From assembly GCA_013396915.1 (NCBI GenBank), contig VWZL01005037.1:1409140-1473139 (forward strand): 64,000 bases of DNA. The letters run 5' to 3'. The DNA comes from Stercorarius parasiticus. Taxonomy: Eukaryota; Chordata; Aves; Charadriiformes; Stercorariidae. The stretch's first letter is position 1. Every line of letters begins with the position of its first letter. The notes under the pieces are model-generated. The model did no database searches, was not told the DNA's origin, and worked only from the letters and a program-made list of their open reading frames with translations. The position numbers and the translations under genes are program-made. Positions 1 to 14,497 of the stretch are shown here, in pieces.

Positions 1-3000
1 CTTTTTTTCTTGCATCAGAAAATAAACTTACTTTTCTCCTCAGATACCTCTTACTTGCTTTTTTCCTGAATCTTGTGATCTCATTTTCATTTACATCACT
101 AGCCAATCCTATCATTAGGATTTAGAGATTTATTAAACATTTCTTTGTAATCTTGGTAATGTATTTGTGATGTACTGAATCCAGTCCTAATGAAGGTTTG
201 TTTTAAAGAAATGTAAACAAGAGGGACTTGTTCTCATCTAATGTAATTTGGCAGGAGAAACTCCCATAGAGAGGAAATGAGCTGTCCCATGGTTAGCACA
301 CTGGAACTCAGAAATTCCTGGTTTAGTTCCCTGTTCTGCTGTAGACTTCCTGGATGACCTTAAATAAATCTCTCTGCCTCTGATCCCCAAGTGTAAAATG
401 AAATAATACCTGTTTCCTGGTTAACAGATGAAGGAAAATGAAACACAGCTGAAAGGAGCTCAATGTCTGTCAGCCCAGTTGAGCCATCCTTGTTCACATT
501 GTGGATTTGCTCATGCTGACACCTCATCTCTATCTGCAATTTTCTTGTATGAACAGACCTTTAGCCATTTAGCAAATGCCTTTCCTGTCCTTTTTTCACC
601 CCAGTAATCTTTTCCTGTCTCTCCTCTATTCTCTATACATCCTCGACGGCCTTATCCCTGCCTGTTGCATGTGCCTTCTTTCATCCCTGAACCTGCACCC
701 ACCATGGACACCTGCTTTCAGGTACAAAACCAGGTAATTTTATAGTCTAACCAAGGCGAGTGATTCACTCTGTTCTTCATCATGAGCTTCTGGAAACTGT
801 AACTTACATAAGATAAACTTAAACCCTTAAAACCACTCTCATAAATTCTACCTAACCTAACACACATTTCATCCTGGAGGACAGGATCAGGATGTTCTTT
901 CGAAGACAGCCCAGGACAGAGTGCTTAGAAATCTGCAGTTTGCAATATGCCACGGCAAAATGTAAACCACAGAACTTTTGCAGTTTAGTGTGATTTCTTT
1001 TAAACAGTATTAACAGTATATATGCTGTTAATAAATATAGGACTTTTTACAATATACCATAAGAAGAATTCTTATAAAGTGTTACCACTGGGAGAAGATG
1101 GAAGAAATATCCAGAGTAATTAGCACTTTCAAAAGTATTCTTTGAGACAAATCAAAGGAGCTTTGGTAATTCAAACTACTGAAAACCAGATAGTTGATTA
1201 AAAAAAAATAATAATAATAGTTAATATTTACATTGTAACCAAATGTATTCGTTATAAACCTGTCTACTTTCGTGCCAAGATTACTAGGGAAATAAAACAC
1301 AGATTCTCCAACACCTATTTTGTAAAAAACAAATGGAAATCCAGACTCAAGAAACAGATATTTGGTTCTACTCTAGGCTTTGATCCATGTCCATGTATGA
1401 CTAGTTTTTGGGATGTTTTTTACATTCATAAACCCAGCTTCAAAGCCATTGTATCTGTTAGATCTGTTAGCCAAGTATGTACCAAAGGCTGTACATATGG
1501 TTACTGCCAATGGAGTTCAGAATTCTAGTGGAGATTGATGACTCAGACCAATGGTTAATATTTCTAACAGTCCTATCATATTAGATTAATATATTCCAAC
1601 TCTCTGTCTCAGGATGATTAAGTTATTTTTACAATATATTCTTGATGAGAAAAATCCAGGGAAAGCTTAAGGATAATGCCTCCCACAGTTTCAACAGTTA
1701 CATTTAGAGGTGTGAATATAAATAAACATAGCTTACCAAGAGTCTGTTACAGTACTACCGTTCTTTTTTGTCTGCATTGTATGTAACGACATCCTGAGAT
1801 TTTCATGTTACATTTTCCATAAGAGTTGCATATGTAATAATTCTGCATTTCCATTTTGACGTTATAGGTACTAATCCATTGACCGTCATCACTCACCCTT
1901 TTTTGGTAAATGTGATTCAGCATGCAATGCCATCCACAAAAAAAAAACCCAAATATCCTAAATCAAGATGTTTCATTGAATCAACATCAAAAAGATCAAC
2001 TTCAGCTGCCTTATCTGGAGCGATTAAGCACACAAAAAAGTCTCTCGTTATTCCCTCTGCAGAGACATCGGTTCTGTTCTCACTCTCTCATTTTCCTGAC
2101 CGAAATCCCACTCTGCATTTTTTGCACAGCTCACTATTGTAGGCAGGAGGTTTATATTCAGTTCCACATTATTCTACTCAAAGCAACATTTATACTCAGT
2201 TTCTGCTTTCTTATAGGATTAAACATTTGCTGCAGGAGGCAAAGCTTTTAAAGGAAACTATCCAAATTCCAGCATTAGGCCATAATTTATATTGCTTGCA
2301 TTTAATTGGACAAACTGTAAAGCTAGAAATTTATTCCGTTTTCTGTTCTATGCACTAAGAATCAAATCCACTCACAAGATGGAAAAGTTATGATAGAATA
2401 GTCAAATTATTGTCTTGTCTTTTTGTGAAAATAATGTTGGAGCACTTAAAGAAGAGATACTCCAAGTATACTGGGAAAAAAATCCATATATTTATTCTCA
2501 CTGCATCATGTTTGGCCTCCTAGTCATGATTTCACTTTCATTTAACGGTGAAAATAGGAAACAAAGCAGAGACTGATAGACTTCCTTTGAATTACAGTAG
2601 CATGACTGTAGGAAAAAAAATTATAAACTAATCATGTAATTTACTTTGAGGGTAGAAAGTTAGGTACTTAAGACTGAGTAAATCATAACCAAGTAAAAGG
2701 TGATGAGTTGGTATTACCACATTGCCCTGCCAGCGTATTCTAATCCTGATCCAATCACCTGCAGAGAAGGGAGCACAGTCAATTCTTGCTGTCATTTCTA
2801 AAAATAACAATAAAGGTGTTAGGGACAACTGGTACTAGTGAAGATTATTGGCAGCTGAAAACCAGAGTACCACATTCAAATGGAGGCCATGATGTTGCAC
2901 TTTTATCCCAATTCTTTTTGGCATTACCGTTATAAAATCAATTTAACTATTGACAGGAGGGAAAAAACTACACAACTTCACACATTACCAACCCAACATT

Positions 3001-6000
3001 TTCCCAACCATTTCTTTTCTTTGATTCTCCTTATATAGTGATATCTCATCTACCAAGGACTAGAGAAAGTAATCTATATAATACATGTAGAGTGAGGCAC
3101 GTGACACTTGGTGAGCTAGCCTTTCCTTCTTTCATTTTTTATTTTTATAAAACTGTTTTCACAGGAGAGGCTAACAGAAAAATGTGGAGAAAAATTATCA
3201 GCTTAAGCTCTTAAACCAACTTTTTCTTTGCAATAAATAGCTTGCAGTATAAAACTTAAGTGGGGATTAGTTTGCAGGCAGTTTAGGAGGAGAAAAAGAA
3301 GTTGCAGTTTCATCTCCCCGTGCCTCCGATATAGTTGTGCAGGACCACTTTGTAGCAAAAATATGGGAGCGGGAAGGCATATGGAAAGTGGATAATGCTG
3401 TGTCAAGACTTCATATTTTACAGACTAAGTATACACAAAGCTGGAGTCAATGCTGTGAAACCAATGCTTGCAAAAGGGTTTCAGCTCAGCACCCAGATTA
3501 GGAATCCCATCAGCACAGTCAGTGTGGGGCGATAGGACATACTCCAGCACTGGGAGCAAGTATTGGCCACTGACAGTATCTTCAAATACTTCAATGGGAC
3601 CAGCAAATCAGCACCACAAAGACCCACTTGTTTAGAGAAATTTCATTTCTCTACAGTATAAGATTCTCTTGGCTGACTGATTTCTCCTTTTTTTTTTATG
3701 AAGGTTTCCCAGAAAGCATGTCTACTGACTCACTGTTTTCCACAGAATGCGTGCACCAGGTTTTGTTTTCTTTCAATTACATTCCAAGACCTCCTTGCAG
3801 TTAAAAATCCCTGAATGTGATCTGACACTCTGGACCTGGAGACAGACATGAGCCGGTCTGACGGGAAGTCTATATTATGTCTTGCAATGTTTCAAAAGTG
3901 TAGTCCAGACTGTTAAATTTTTCAGTGCAGCCTTTTCGAAGTTATGCAGCATCCAATTATGACTTTTGGCTGTAATTCTTGTATACCAAAAAAAAAAAAA
4001 CCAACAGTAAAATCTACAAAAATAATAGTATTGATGATTTATCAAAAAATGGCCTCTGGAGTGATCCTAATGACATATCTAGCCTACTCAAAACATCACC
4101 TTCTAACTTTACTTCGTATTCTTTACTGCATTCTTCATATGAGCTAGTCTTGGCAAGTATCTTCCACTTAATCCAAGCTTCCAAGCTGAATTTACTGGGT
4201 AACTGCTCTAACATTGTTCCTGTGACAACAATGCAAAAAACCAGTATTTGCATGCATTTAATTCTGTGTCCGAAATAACAAGTGACAGCTTGAGATAGTG
4301 GAGAGCTTGAAGAGGAGGAGAGAGAAGAGCAGGGTGAGTGCATCCATAACCAGCATCTAAGCAAGCTATATCCAACTCTCCATTGCCACAGCAGTTATTT
4401 AGTTTGTGCTTGGACAAAGGAGAATGGATTTTTTTTTTAATTCCTATTTTCCATCTGAGAATCAACCACTTCAGAAGTAAATGCAGCATAAGGGGCAGAA
4501 GAAACCACAGCCTCTGCTTGACTCTATAGGAGAGGCAACACGGGTTTTCCATCATGCATCTGACTCCTCTCAGCAACAAGATACAGCCAAAGCTCTCATT
4601 CATCTCCCTAAGTCGTATTTGTGTTGGATAGTTTCTAACAGTGCTATTGCCATTCCTATTCTCTACTACATTATTGTAAGACAAGCGTGAAAAATTATTT
4701 GCCTGTCTTTCATCCTGTCTCCTTCTCCGCATTATATTTTACCTTCACCAGAGATGTACCTGATCTGGAAATCCCAGTTGAAGAGACTGAGGCTGACGCT
4801 GGCTGGAAGTTGTACCTCTGATGCTGACTTAAAATATGAAGCTCTGGTCCAAAAAACTGCTGACTTTTAACAAGTTGAAAACCTGTCATGATGTTCTGGT
4901 CTAAACTTGCTGCTCACATTATTTATTGACAATACTATCCTGAACCAGAATGTGTGCATCACCTAAAACCAGATTAGGTTCTGTATCCAGAACTGACTTT
5001 CTAGCTCTGTTTCTATACACAATCAATTAATCCCAAGTAATATCAACTTTTAAGAGACTCCAATATTAATTGAGATTGAATTCAAGTGTACCAGAAAGAA
5101 ATACATCTAAACCAGCAAACTACCCTCCCTTCTCTATCCTGGTTGCTCCTCTGAGCTTGCTTTGATTTTGATCCCTAGCTTCACGTTTCACATATTGATT
5201 TTCAGGTTCAAACAAAGGCATAATTCTACCAAGTTCCTCTGCAGCTGATGTTAAAACAGAAACCACGTAAATAATTTATTTTTTTTGTTTGGTAGCCAAC
5301 AGAAAAAAAAAAAAAGTTAGTGGTTATTGTTTTGGATCCATCCCAAACTGAAATGTTTCCACATACTCAGCCAATTAAGGCAGATCATTTGAGATTAAAC
5401 AAAATATTTCATTCAAGCAGAAACAAATCAGACATACTTCATAATGCCGGCAAGCCAGAGTCAGAAAGCAATCAAGAAAAAGAAAAAAAACCCAAAACGC
5501 TTAATGTCCCTGACCCTGTGTACCAAAGGTGGTGATCCTGTTGCTCTTGGATCGCAGATGACTTGCAGGCGGTCCAAGGACCATTCCCGTGCCAGGCCTG
5601 GGTACGGGAGGGAGCAGGGCTGGCTTTTGCGGGAACATGCTGGCTGCCTCCTCTGGAGCCTTTTCTAGGAGAAGAAAGCAGCCAGCTGTGGCCAACACTG
5701 CTTGCCTGGATCAGTGACAAGTGACATGTTCAGCCTCAGGGAACTCTTGTCAGCTCCTGCCTGTGAACTTCTTTCAGTTTCCTCTCCTCAGCTTTTGAAT
5801 TACAGCGTTTTAGTCCTTTAAGTGAAATAAGGAATATAGCTCGCAACAACAAGTGTCACCTTTTTCTGTTGGAAAATCATCCAAAATACGGGTTACCTGA
5901 GCAGTAGTACTGCCCTGTTCATTCCAAGAGGGAATTTCATCCCATATCTTCATCCCACAAGCAGACCAGGGCAGTAGATCGGGACATCGTGAGATCAAAC

Positions 6001-9000
6001 CCGGTTCAGCAGTCTTCAGCTTCATGAATGGCATCCAAATATCTTTGCTAATCAAATTCAGATATCAAATGTTTTTTTGGAAATATTACAATATTTTCCT
6101 GGGACATATTTTTCTTCATCCTGTGTTGTCTGAAATTGTACATTTTGAGAAGTAAATTGTTCACCAAAAAAACAAAGTTAGTCAAAACTATTTAAAAAAA
6201 ATCACCCATCTTTAACTCTTCTGGGGTTTAATGTAAACTAACGTGATAGTCCAGGTTTTCTCAAATGTTTTTCAGAAGATATTTAAATTCCTAAATAATT
6301 TCATGCTTTTGCTTTTTTTGAAAAAAATTTGGATGATTACGTTGAAACTCCTGAAAAAATAAAGTAAAACAATCTTTAAGCTTAAGTATAAATGTTAGAT
6401 TGATCCTTCTTTTTTCTCTTCCTATACAACTTTTTCTAGGAAGAAAAACTTTGAATTTTAACATATAAATTAATGACCACATAGACAAAAAGCAAGCGTA
6501 GTTAGTATGACCAGTAACGGAACCACAATCCACACAAAGTGTACACGTGTGAACCACCAAAAAAAAAAAAAAAGGTTGGTACATCTGTTTTTTCAATACA
6601 ATAGAAGACACCGTTCTTTGTTGGTCACTCCTTTTAGAAGTACTTCTGACAGCCAAGTTTTGTCAAACTGTTGAATTTAATAAAAACAGGGGAAATTGCA
6701 TTTTCAGAGTTCGCTTAACGCTCAAAGTGAAATGCAGATGTTTAACTCACCACAAACATCAACATGTTGTTTATTTAACAAAGAGCTTGAGGAGTTCACG
6801 TGCCTCTTCTGGAGTCACGTTGTAGGCTCCTCTCTGAGACTACTCCCGCTGATGTCAAACTCTCCTGGCTTGTAAATTTGGCTTGACGCTGACTGTGCTG
6901 CACTAATTGAGAGGAGGACTGTGAGGCTGCAAGCCTGTGAATAAAACAACATATACCATCACATCCGCAGATAGCAGTTGCCTAAAAAATAAGGGCAAGG
7001 ACATGAAGGAAAGAACTAGAACTTCTGAAGGAGATTAAACCACCTTCTGCTGGTACAAAGAATAGATTCATTTTTCCCCTTCTGAAATAAATTCAGTAGC
7101 AATTCAGAGTTGTATAATTAGAACTATCCAATATCAAGGTAAGTCAAAAGGCACCAAAAAGGGTGACAGTTGTAAAAAAGGCAGGCAAATTTTCCATCGC
7201 TTTTTACCGATCGGAGTCTTTGCGACTCTTTTCTCCTATAGCGTTTCCCTTAAAACCTTATGTAGGAAAAAGCAAGTCCTGCACACCCTGCTTCCTTTGG
7301 ACAAACTGCTTCTGTTCTGAAGCCAAAAGTATATGAATCGCACATTTTACTTCTTTCTTTTATTTATTCCCCATGTCTGTCTTCAGCCTGCAACCTCCGG
7401 AGCCACCATAAATAAATACTAAGTCAGAGGAAAATGCTAGTGGGATTTTCATCATTTGAAATAAATGAATAAACAGTCCCTGATCAGGACAGCCTTCAAC
7501 TACCCAAAGTGTTTCTGCAGTGCTGTACCACACTGGGTGAATATCAGGAATTATGTATCCTGCTGAAATATATGAAAAACATTAACAAGGTGATAACGCC
7601 ACTTCACAACCGTGAAGATCAGTTACCAGGATTACGTTCCTAATTCATATTCACCTTCCAAAGGATCTGAGAATAAAGCAGACTAAGAAGAGATTCCCAG
7701 ATACAGCAGCAAGTGAATGAACGCTGGAACTCTACAAGCTTTTGGTTTTGCTTTGCACAGAATGGTAATGTTGCTTAAGAGTTGTTGAGCAACCTCCTGT
7801 AAGGAAATTTGTGATTATGAGAAACCTTTTCCTAAGGGATTTTCTCTGTTTTGGAAAATGTTATATGCTTTGATTTGCGAGGTGTTTGAACTTGCAAATG
7901 TTTGGGGGTGGGGATAGAGGCTTTTTTGTTTGAGTGCTTGGTTATTTTATTTTGTTGTTTGGGAATTTTTCTGGACTGTAAGCCCATTAAACAGTTATTT
8001 ACTTCCCTGTTTTTTTCCCCCAAAGAGAGATATGTCCTCTTTTGTTATGGCCTTCTCAACTGCACCGATAATCCAAAATCCAGCATAAGGTGCTTATTTG
8101 TACATTGCACAATTTCCAGCACTTTTGGGATGCCACCAGGCTGCAACTGATTCAGAAACAAATTAAGTCACTTTTCCCTGACCTCACAGGGCTTTGGGAA
8201 GGCCTGTGAAGATGATTTCATTAGCCTAGTAATTTCCCCTGTGAACGTCACCAGGAACGTTGGAGCATGCAGGTATTAAAATAGCACATTTCATTTCACA
8301 AGGAGCCTAGAAATGACAGGTGCGCTATTCAGACAACTAACAAACTGGAAGGTAAGGAAACAGTCAGTCTTTCTAGTCCCCTCTCCAGCTCCGCATGTTT
8401 TGGGAAACTGATTCTTTTTTGGGGGGGTTGGTTGGGACATTCGTCTCTACAGGGTGAAATCCCATCTGGGAATTGTCCAGCATGAAGCTGTTTAAACAAA
8501 CACACTTCTACTTGGTCTGACAAGTGCCTCCTCTCAATGTGGTTTGTTGTCTGCTTGCCACATCTTAGAGGCCGTGTCCAATTAATAGGAATTTAATAAA
8601 ACTAAGTTTGCCATTATGTTTGCAAAAAAAATTGTGAAGCATTTTCGACCTCTGAAATTCTTTTAATGATTTCATTTCCTATAGCATCCTTCCTTCCCAA
8701 TAACGCAGTAGAGCTCATAAAACACTAAACAAACTCAGTCTCTTGCCTACTTGCTAGAAAAAAACAAAAATACTGGAGTGCTGCCATCTTTTGGTTACAC
8801 TCTATGATAATTGCCATCAATTAGAGGTTGTTTTCTAAACCAAACACAGGAATAAAGTATTCTCAAGACATTTATGAGTTTGTTGTAATAAAGGGAAATC
8901 TCTAAATAAATATAAACCCAGGAACATTTTCTCAGTAGTCACAGAAGTTTGAGAAGCAACTTCAGTGTATTTGTACAAGGATCTATAGGAAGGCCTCATT

Positions 9001-10000
9001 GAGGCAACAGAATTTCAGGACACTTGAAAACACACAATAGATTTTAGATTTTTTTTTTTTTTAATTACAGACTCATCACTAGATAACTTGTGACCCTTGA
9101 TTTTGCATTTCATTCTTCACTTTATAAAACTGTTTTATATTTCACCACTGCCATGAATATTTCACTGTATTTTCCGAAGTCTGTTCTTATGATGTTTGGG
9201 ACTTAATATGCCCTCACAGACCTGAATTATCGGGAGCCTTGAATGCTGATTTCTCTGATCCACCCATGTTAAATGGCAACACGTGGGCAGAGTGAGAGAC
9301 TAGAGAGAGAGCAAGCACGTGCTCCCCATTGGTTTTGCCTTTGCGTCTGCCGATGAGCAATGACTCAAACTGCAAGCTTCTATCACTGGTCCAGCTTTCT
9401 CAGGCCGTAAATACAACCACAGCTGTTTCATTTAGGAGACAGGAATACAATCAATGCAAGGGATACAGTTTACGAACATTTTAGCATCTGAATGAGCACA
9501 GCTAGCAAATTATCATGCCATCTGGAGTGTTTCAGAAAGTGTTCAGGAAGACACACACAAAACTACTACTCTTAATTTCAGTGAGAAATCAAGACAAGAG
9601 CCTCCTACTTCTTGGCAGTCCCTTGATAAACAGCAGAAGAGACAAAAAAAGAAATTATTGCAACAAAGCTGTGGTTTATTGAGATGCTGTGATAATTCCT
9701 CTAGTCCACACTATGTGCTGATGGTATTTCATAATATAGGGATAGAACATGTCTTTTCATGCTCAAGGTGCAGAAGATTTTCCATTTAGCCTTTAGCAAT
9801 ATATAGTCCACCGTGCACCCAGCAGGTAGCTCTGATTCACCCAGAAAGTTTATGTATGTGGTACATATAGCATAGTTAGCTAGCTAAGATAGTATCGACC
9901 CCAGTTAAAGGTAGGCACATGTGGCCACCTGATACATCTTTTGCACACAAAATCAGCAGGAGGACAAGTTAACATCATTCAGTGCATAAAACCATTTATA
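1..10000. other. Non-coding AT-rich stretch
   Basis: No supported gene. The only clear repeat is the MIR-like SINE at 284-430. A GC-richer patch lies at about 5510-5790 between AT-rich flanks, but its overlapping short frames on both strands look like no known protein. The longest frame (minus, 4208-4732, 174 codons) has no recognisable domain. A 12-bp palindrome TTAGCTAGCTAA is at 9876-9887. Many A/T homopolymers are present. The rest looks like unique intergenic or intronic sequence. Confidence 0.75.
284..430 (+). repeat. MIR-like tRNA-derived SINE
   Basis: The stretch follows the order of a MIR element. A tRNA-like head has an A-box-like TAGCACACTGG (294-304) and a B-box-like GGTTTAGTTCC (320-330). 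Then come a 'ctgttctgctgtagacttcctg' type segment (331-352), a degraded 'tgaccttgggcaagtc' core (353-372), and a tail resembling 'ctctgcctc...ccccatctgtaaaatg..ataatacc' (375-412). It is diverged, as expected for a family active long before birds arose, and too degraded for its pol III promoter to be assumed active. The family assignment is from memory of the consensus; a RepeatMasker run would settle it. Confidence 0.7.
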
Positions 10001-11443
10001 TCATTATGGGGCAGTTCAAAAGAACCAAAAGCATTTCAAGGCTACTGTTTTAGTGTGCCTGGAATGTGACGGAATTACTTTTATTACTGTTATTAAATAT
10101 ACATGTTAAGTTAGTGCTCAAAAGTACTAATCTAATCAGTAGTGGAGATGCATGTGTTTGGTAGTGCCTAAATACAGGTTACTTATATCCTGCCAGGCTT
10201 ACGGTCCATTTGTTCAGGACATTTTAATTTCATTCATGAAGCTATAAAATGCAGTATATTAACTAAACCCTCATGTCACTGATGGAGAACCTGTGGCACA
10301 CGGGTCAGAAATGACAAACAGTGCTACAGTCAATGGTACACAAACACAAATAAAATGGCTACAGCTGTGGAACAGGCTCTGGTTGCCAAAAGGAGCGAAG
10401 CTATAGAGAGTTACCTGGAGGAATTAGGGTAAGAGCCAGGGGAATATTTTGCATGGACATAAAAAGTCTCCTCCATCACCAATTAATTCTCTTCCATCTA
10501 TCTGGAAGCTTTCCCAAAACTGACAATTAATTTCAAGGCTCAGAAAATATGTTTCTCTTTTGGCAAAATACTTTGTCTATTAATAAATTTAATAGTAATC
10601 AAGTTAAATACAGCAAAAGATCTTTAAATGTCAAAAAAAGTCAGTAGGAAGCAGGCTTTCATATATGGCTCTAGATACAAAGCACTGCCCCGTGCCGACC
10701 TGTGCGGAGATACAGAACTCACTCAAAGATAGGTGTTGCACAGAAAAAGGCCAGCGTATCTTTAGGAAAACACAGATTGAAAATATTTGCAATGTGCCAT
10801 ATTACAGTCCTATAATATGTTCGTTGTACTTCTTTCAGTGTATATAAACTCATGAATTTAAAATATATCATCTACTTGACCCATTTGACAGCTGCACCAA
10901 GTATACATGTAACATCCCCCAGCCACACCAGGGTGGCTGTTGATAACACGTGAACAGGAGATAACTCCAAATCTGGATGTCCGTGCCCGGTAGTGACACC
11001 AGCTATTAGAAAATAACATCTTTACCCTTTTGAACTGGGCAAAATACGTTGTATAATGATTAAGGACATAAAATAAAGATATTTTCAGTGGAGTTTTCAG
11101 TGTCACTTCTCAGGGTATAGCTGTGCTTTATATAGTTGAAAAGAGTTCTGCCAGTGAGAGAACAGAAGTTTGATACAGCAGCTTGTGGCTCTACAAAGGA
11201 ATAAACAGCGCGCACTCGCTGTCAAGCTGCAATATGTTATTACAGCACACCACATTCAAAGAGCAGAAAACAGACTTGCTATTAATTTCAAAATTAAAGA
11301 AGAACAAGTTGAATTCCTCTCAACTTGGGAGCATAAGGAACTAATGCTTTAATGATAATTCTCCTCTTTACTGTCAAGGTTCCGGGAAAAACTTCTATGA
11401 ATTTTCATAGAAAACAGAAGAGGCCTTTAGATATCAACATGGC

Positions 11444-11477
11444 ACTTAATTTAAAGTATTACTTAATTTAAAGTATT
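11444..11477. repeat. 17-bp perfect tandem duplication
   Basis: The unit ACTTAATTTAAAGTATT occurs twice head to tail (11444-11460 and 11461-11477), followed by the first three bases of a third unit. A simple local duplication with no evident function. Confidence 0.95.
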
Positions 11478-13102
11478 ACTCAGACAGCACTGCAGAGGTT
11501 ACATTTCCTTTACTACAAGAGTGTGTGTGAATTTGCCAGACTGTGTTGTGGATTTCCGCACAGTGCGCACCCGCAAGGCTCACGCTGGGCACAACCGATG
11601 CAATGGACTATGACTTCAGCATGGAAATGAGATTGATGTATGTTGAATACAAGAAATTAGACAGTTCATAATACAATTTACACTACTTCAGGCTGTTCAA
11701 GTGTTGCCTACAACATCTCTTCTCCACAGGCCTATAATCGGTCACTGAGCCGACAAAACAAAATGGCTTTGTCACACATCTCCGAATGTGTCATGCTTTT
11801 AACCTCTTTGTTTCAAGTAACCACAGCTGACGTTGATGAACTGGCATTACTGATGAGGAAAAGTTGCCCAGATGCACAGCTGCAGGAAACGCTGAATGCA
11901 GCTTAGGATAAAATGGGGAAAACAATGAGCCATTTGCAAATCTCAAATCTTTAATGTGGTCTACAGCCTGAATTGAAGTAGTGGCCGCATTCCTCTCCCT
12001 TACCCACAGACACCAGAGACTGGGATGAGAAAAGGTATGGTTTAGGCGAAATTATTTTTGTTATTATTGTGTTAACTACCTGTTAAGCCAGCTGAGAGGA
12101 CCTGTCAACTTTCCAGAGATCACTGGTACAAAAGGACTGACTGGGGCTCCCAAGCACATGTCAGGACTTTATAAAACAAACAAACAAAAGCGAAGAAAAA
12201 CATAGAAATGCACAATTTTATCCGTCTCAAGTTCTCCCATAATCATATCAGCTTGACAAAAAGTAAAGATCTAGACACACGCGCACTGCTGCAAGTAGAT
12301 TGTGCTTTTTGGTCTACTACTACTCATGGTGACTGATCTATTATAATCTGCTTAACTGGCTAAGCACTAGTTCAGCTCCTTCCCCACCTGCTTTCCTACC
12401 TCTACATCTAGAATTCACAGATGCCCTGGAAGATTGTGGCCCACTTGCCTGTGTTTATAACAGAGCAAATACAAGTGTGTATCAGTTATGTGTATTTCAC
12501 ATGAGAAGTTCACTTGCAAAGGGCATTTGAACCTGTAAAATTTGGGTTCCTGGTGGAAACTCTTTTCTTAGATAAAGGAAGTTCAAAGTAAGAGCAACGT
12601 TTGACTCTTTGCAGATTGGGATGCTGGAGATGGTTTCTTTCAGTTTTACTCTTTCACACTGACCTGAGACAAATAAGAAGCCTCAGAAGCTAACCCAACC
12701 TGCCGCTTGGCAAGGAGAGCAAAACTGCTCATGTTGATTGGTGGCCAAGAATAAAAAGGAAAATGGAAATTACTTCACCTATGGCTCTCAGAGTACTCAG
12801 TTTTTGTGGAAATCATTTCCTATATGAGACGCTTTCTTCTGCTGATTTACTAAGATTAAACCACAAGCATTATTGGCAAAGTGGTTTGTGCCATGCCATG
12901 AAATTAGTTATATAGAATGGTCTAGGAACAAAAAATTGTCTAGGAACACAAAGCATTATACAAACTTTGTAACTCTTTCTGACCACAAGTGAGAACCCAC
13001 ATTTCTTCCTGGTGACAGCAGTGTTACGCATCTGTACTTACAGAAACGTGTAAGAAACCACCCTCAAATTTGGGTACATTGAAGCAAACACCTCTAAATA
13101 TA

Positions 13103-13125
13103 GGGGGTGGGAGGGGAGAGAGGGG
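13103..13125 (+). other. G-quadruplex motif
   Basis: Four G-runs on the plus strand (5, 3, 4 and 4 bases) are separated by loops of 1, 1 and 5 bases, which fits the G3+N1-7 rule. It stands out in AT-rich surroundings. Whether it folds in vivo cannot be seen from sequence. Confidence 0.7.
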
Positions 13126-14480
13126 AGGAACATCAAAACATCTTTTAACTGTTGAAAGTACCAAGAAACTTAGTTCTACATCTTCCTGAAACATATGTCT
13201 GGTCTCATTTAACAAAAAAAATGACAAGAAATGGAGCTTGGGAGGACCACAAGCAGTCATCCAGACCTTCACCGTGTGCACCAGCTCCATGGTGACTCAA
13301 TGTGGTGTGTCTCATCTAGCAACACATTCCTAGCACATGCTGGAACAGATAGCTGCTTCCTAAAGATATCCCAGTCATGATCTAATTACTTCTGAGCTCA
13401 CTAATTATAAGATATTTTTGACTGAAGTGTTGAGCTATAAAGAGCAGAATTTCAGCAGTGAGCTGAATTATACCTTCCTCCACCAAGCAATTCTCTTTTT
13501 TTCAATCCTTCATCTTTTAAAAGACGAGGGCCCGCCAACTTCTGGAAACCAGTTATGTCAGAAAAAATAGGAATGAAGCCCCGAGAGTGCTAGTGAGCAC
13601 AGCATGCAGTCCTTCACAGAGTCAGGGTTGTTTCTTGTGTCAGCTTGAATGAACGAGAGGGTTTCTTAACATACTCTTGTACACAAACTATATTGAAAAA
13701 TTCAAAATATCCCAGAGAATGCCACTGTATCTAAAGGATGCCATTAATATGGCACTATGAGAATAAAGGAAAAGAAAGAAAATGAAGAAATAAAACTGCA
13801 GAACAAACAAAGGAATATGGAAGAAAATTACTGTCAGAGGATGAAGCATTTTGTATTACTAGATTATGTTCATTCGTACTTCCTTCTGAGCAAAGCAGGG
13901 TCTTCTGTGCTCTTTTCCAGCGGTGCCTGCAGAACTGCAATGCATCTGCCAGAGCCAGGCTCCTTAGACCTGATCGGTATTTTGGGTGGGAACACAACGC
14001 AGCAGAAGACAAAGCGGGGGATCACGGGAGGTCAACAATCATCCTCCACTACAGCAATTCAAGGCCTCTGACCAACCCCAGGCTGAGCCTTCATCTAACT
14101 CAGACCAAAGGCTGCAGCAGCTCCTGGAGCAGAATACAGACAGACGGAAACACCGTGATTTTATCGTTACAGCAAAGGATTATCCCATGTCTTCCAGAAG
14201 CACATCTGGGGCTCCTGCTCCCTCGCGCGCACTCTCTCCCAGCACTGAGCAGCAGACCTTATGGTAACGCACCAAGAAAGGAAACGGCTCCAAAGACACA
14301 ACATTGCACAACAACATTCCACTTATGTGGTACTGATCAGATGCCAATTATGTATCATTAAGTATTGTGTTTGGATAGTAAATCGGGCAGACTCAGCTAA
14401 AATAACACAGCTTGTTTTACTAAGTCTTTATGTAAATAAAAGTATTGTACTGTTCCTATTCCATACTTATTGCTTCTCCC

Positions 14481-14497
14481 TATGGGCCAGATTCTGC
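14481..14497 (+). repeat. Possible end of an ancient palindromic repeat
   Basis: GGGCCAGATTCTGCCTT resembles the terminal motif of old palindromic (MITE-like) repeats seen in reptiles and birds. I see no partner end and only the terminal motif matches, so this may be chance. Confidence 0.2.

Noticed and set aside
4208..4732. Longest open frame in the window (minus, 174 codons)
   Set aside because: No recognisable domain or composition bias, no supporting splice or start context, and overlapping frames on both strands. One frame this long is unsurprising in 64 kb over six frames.
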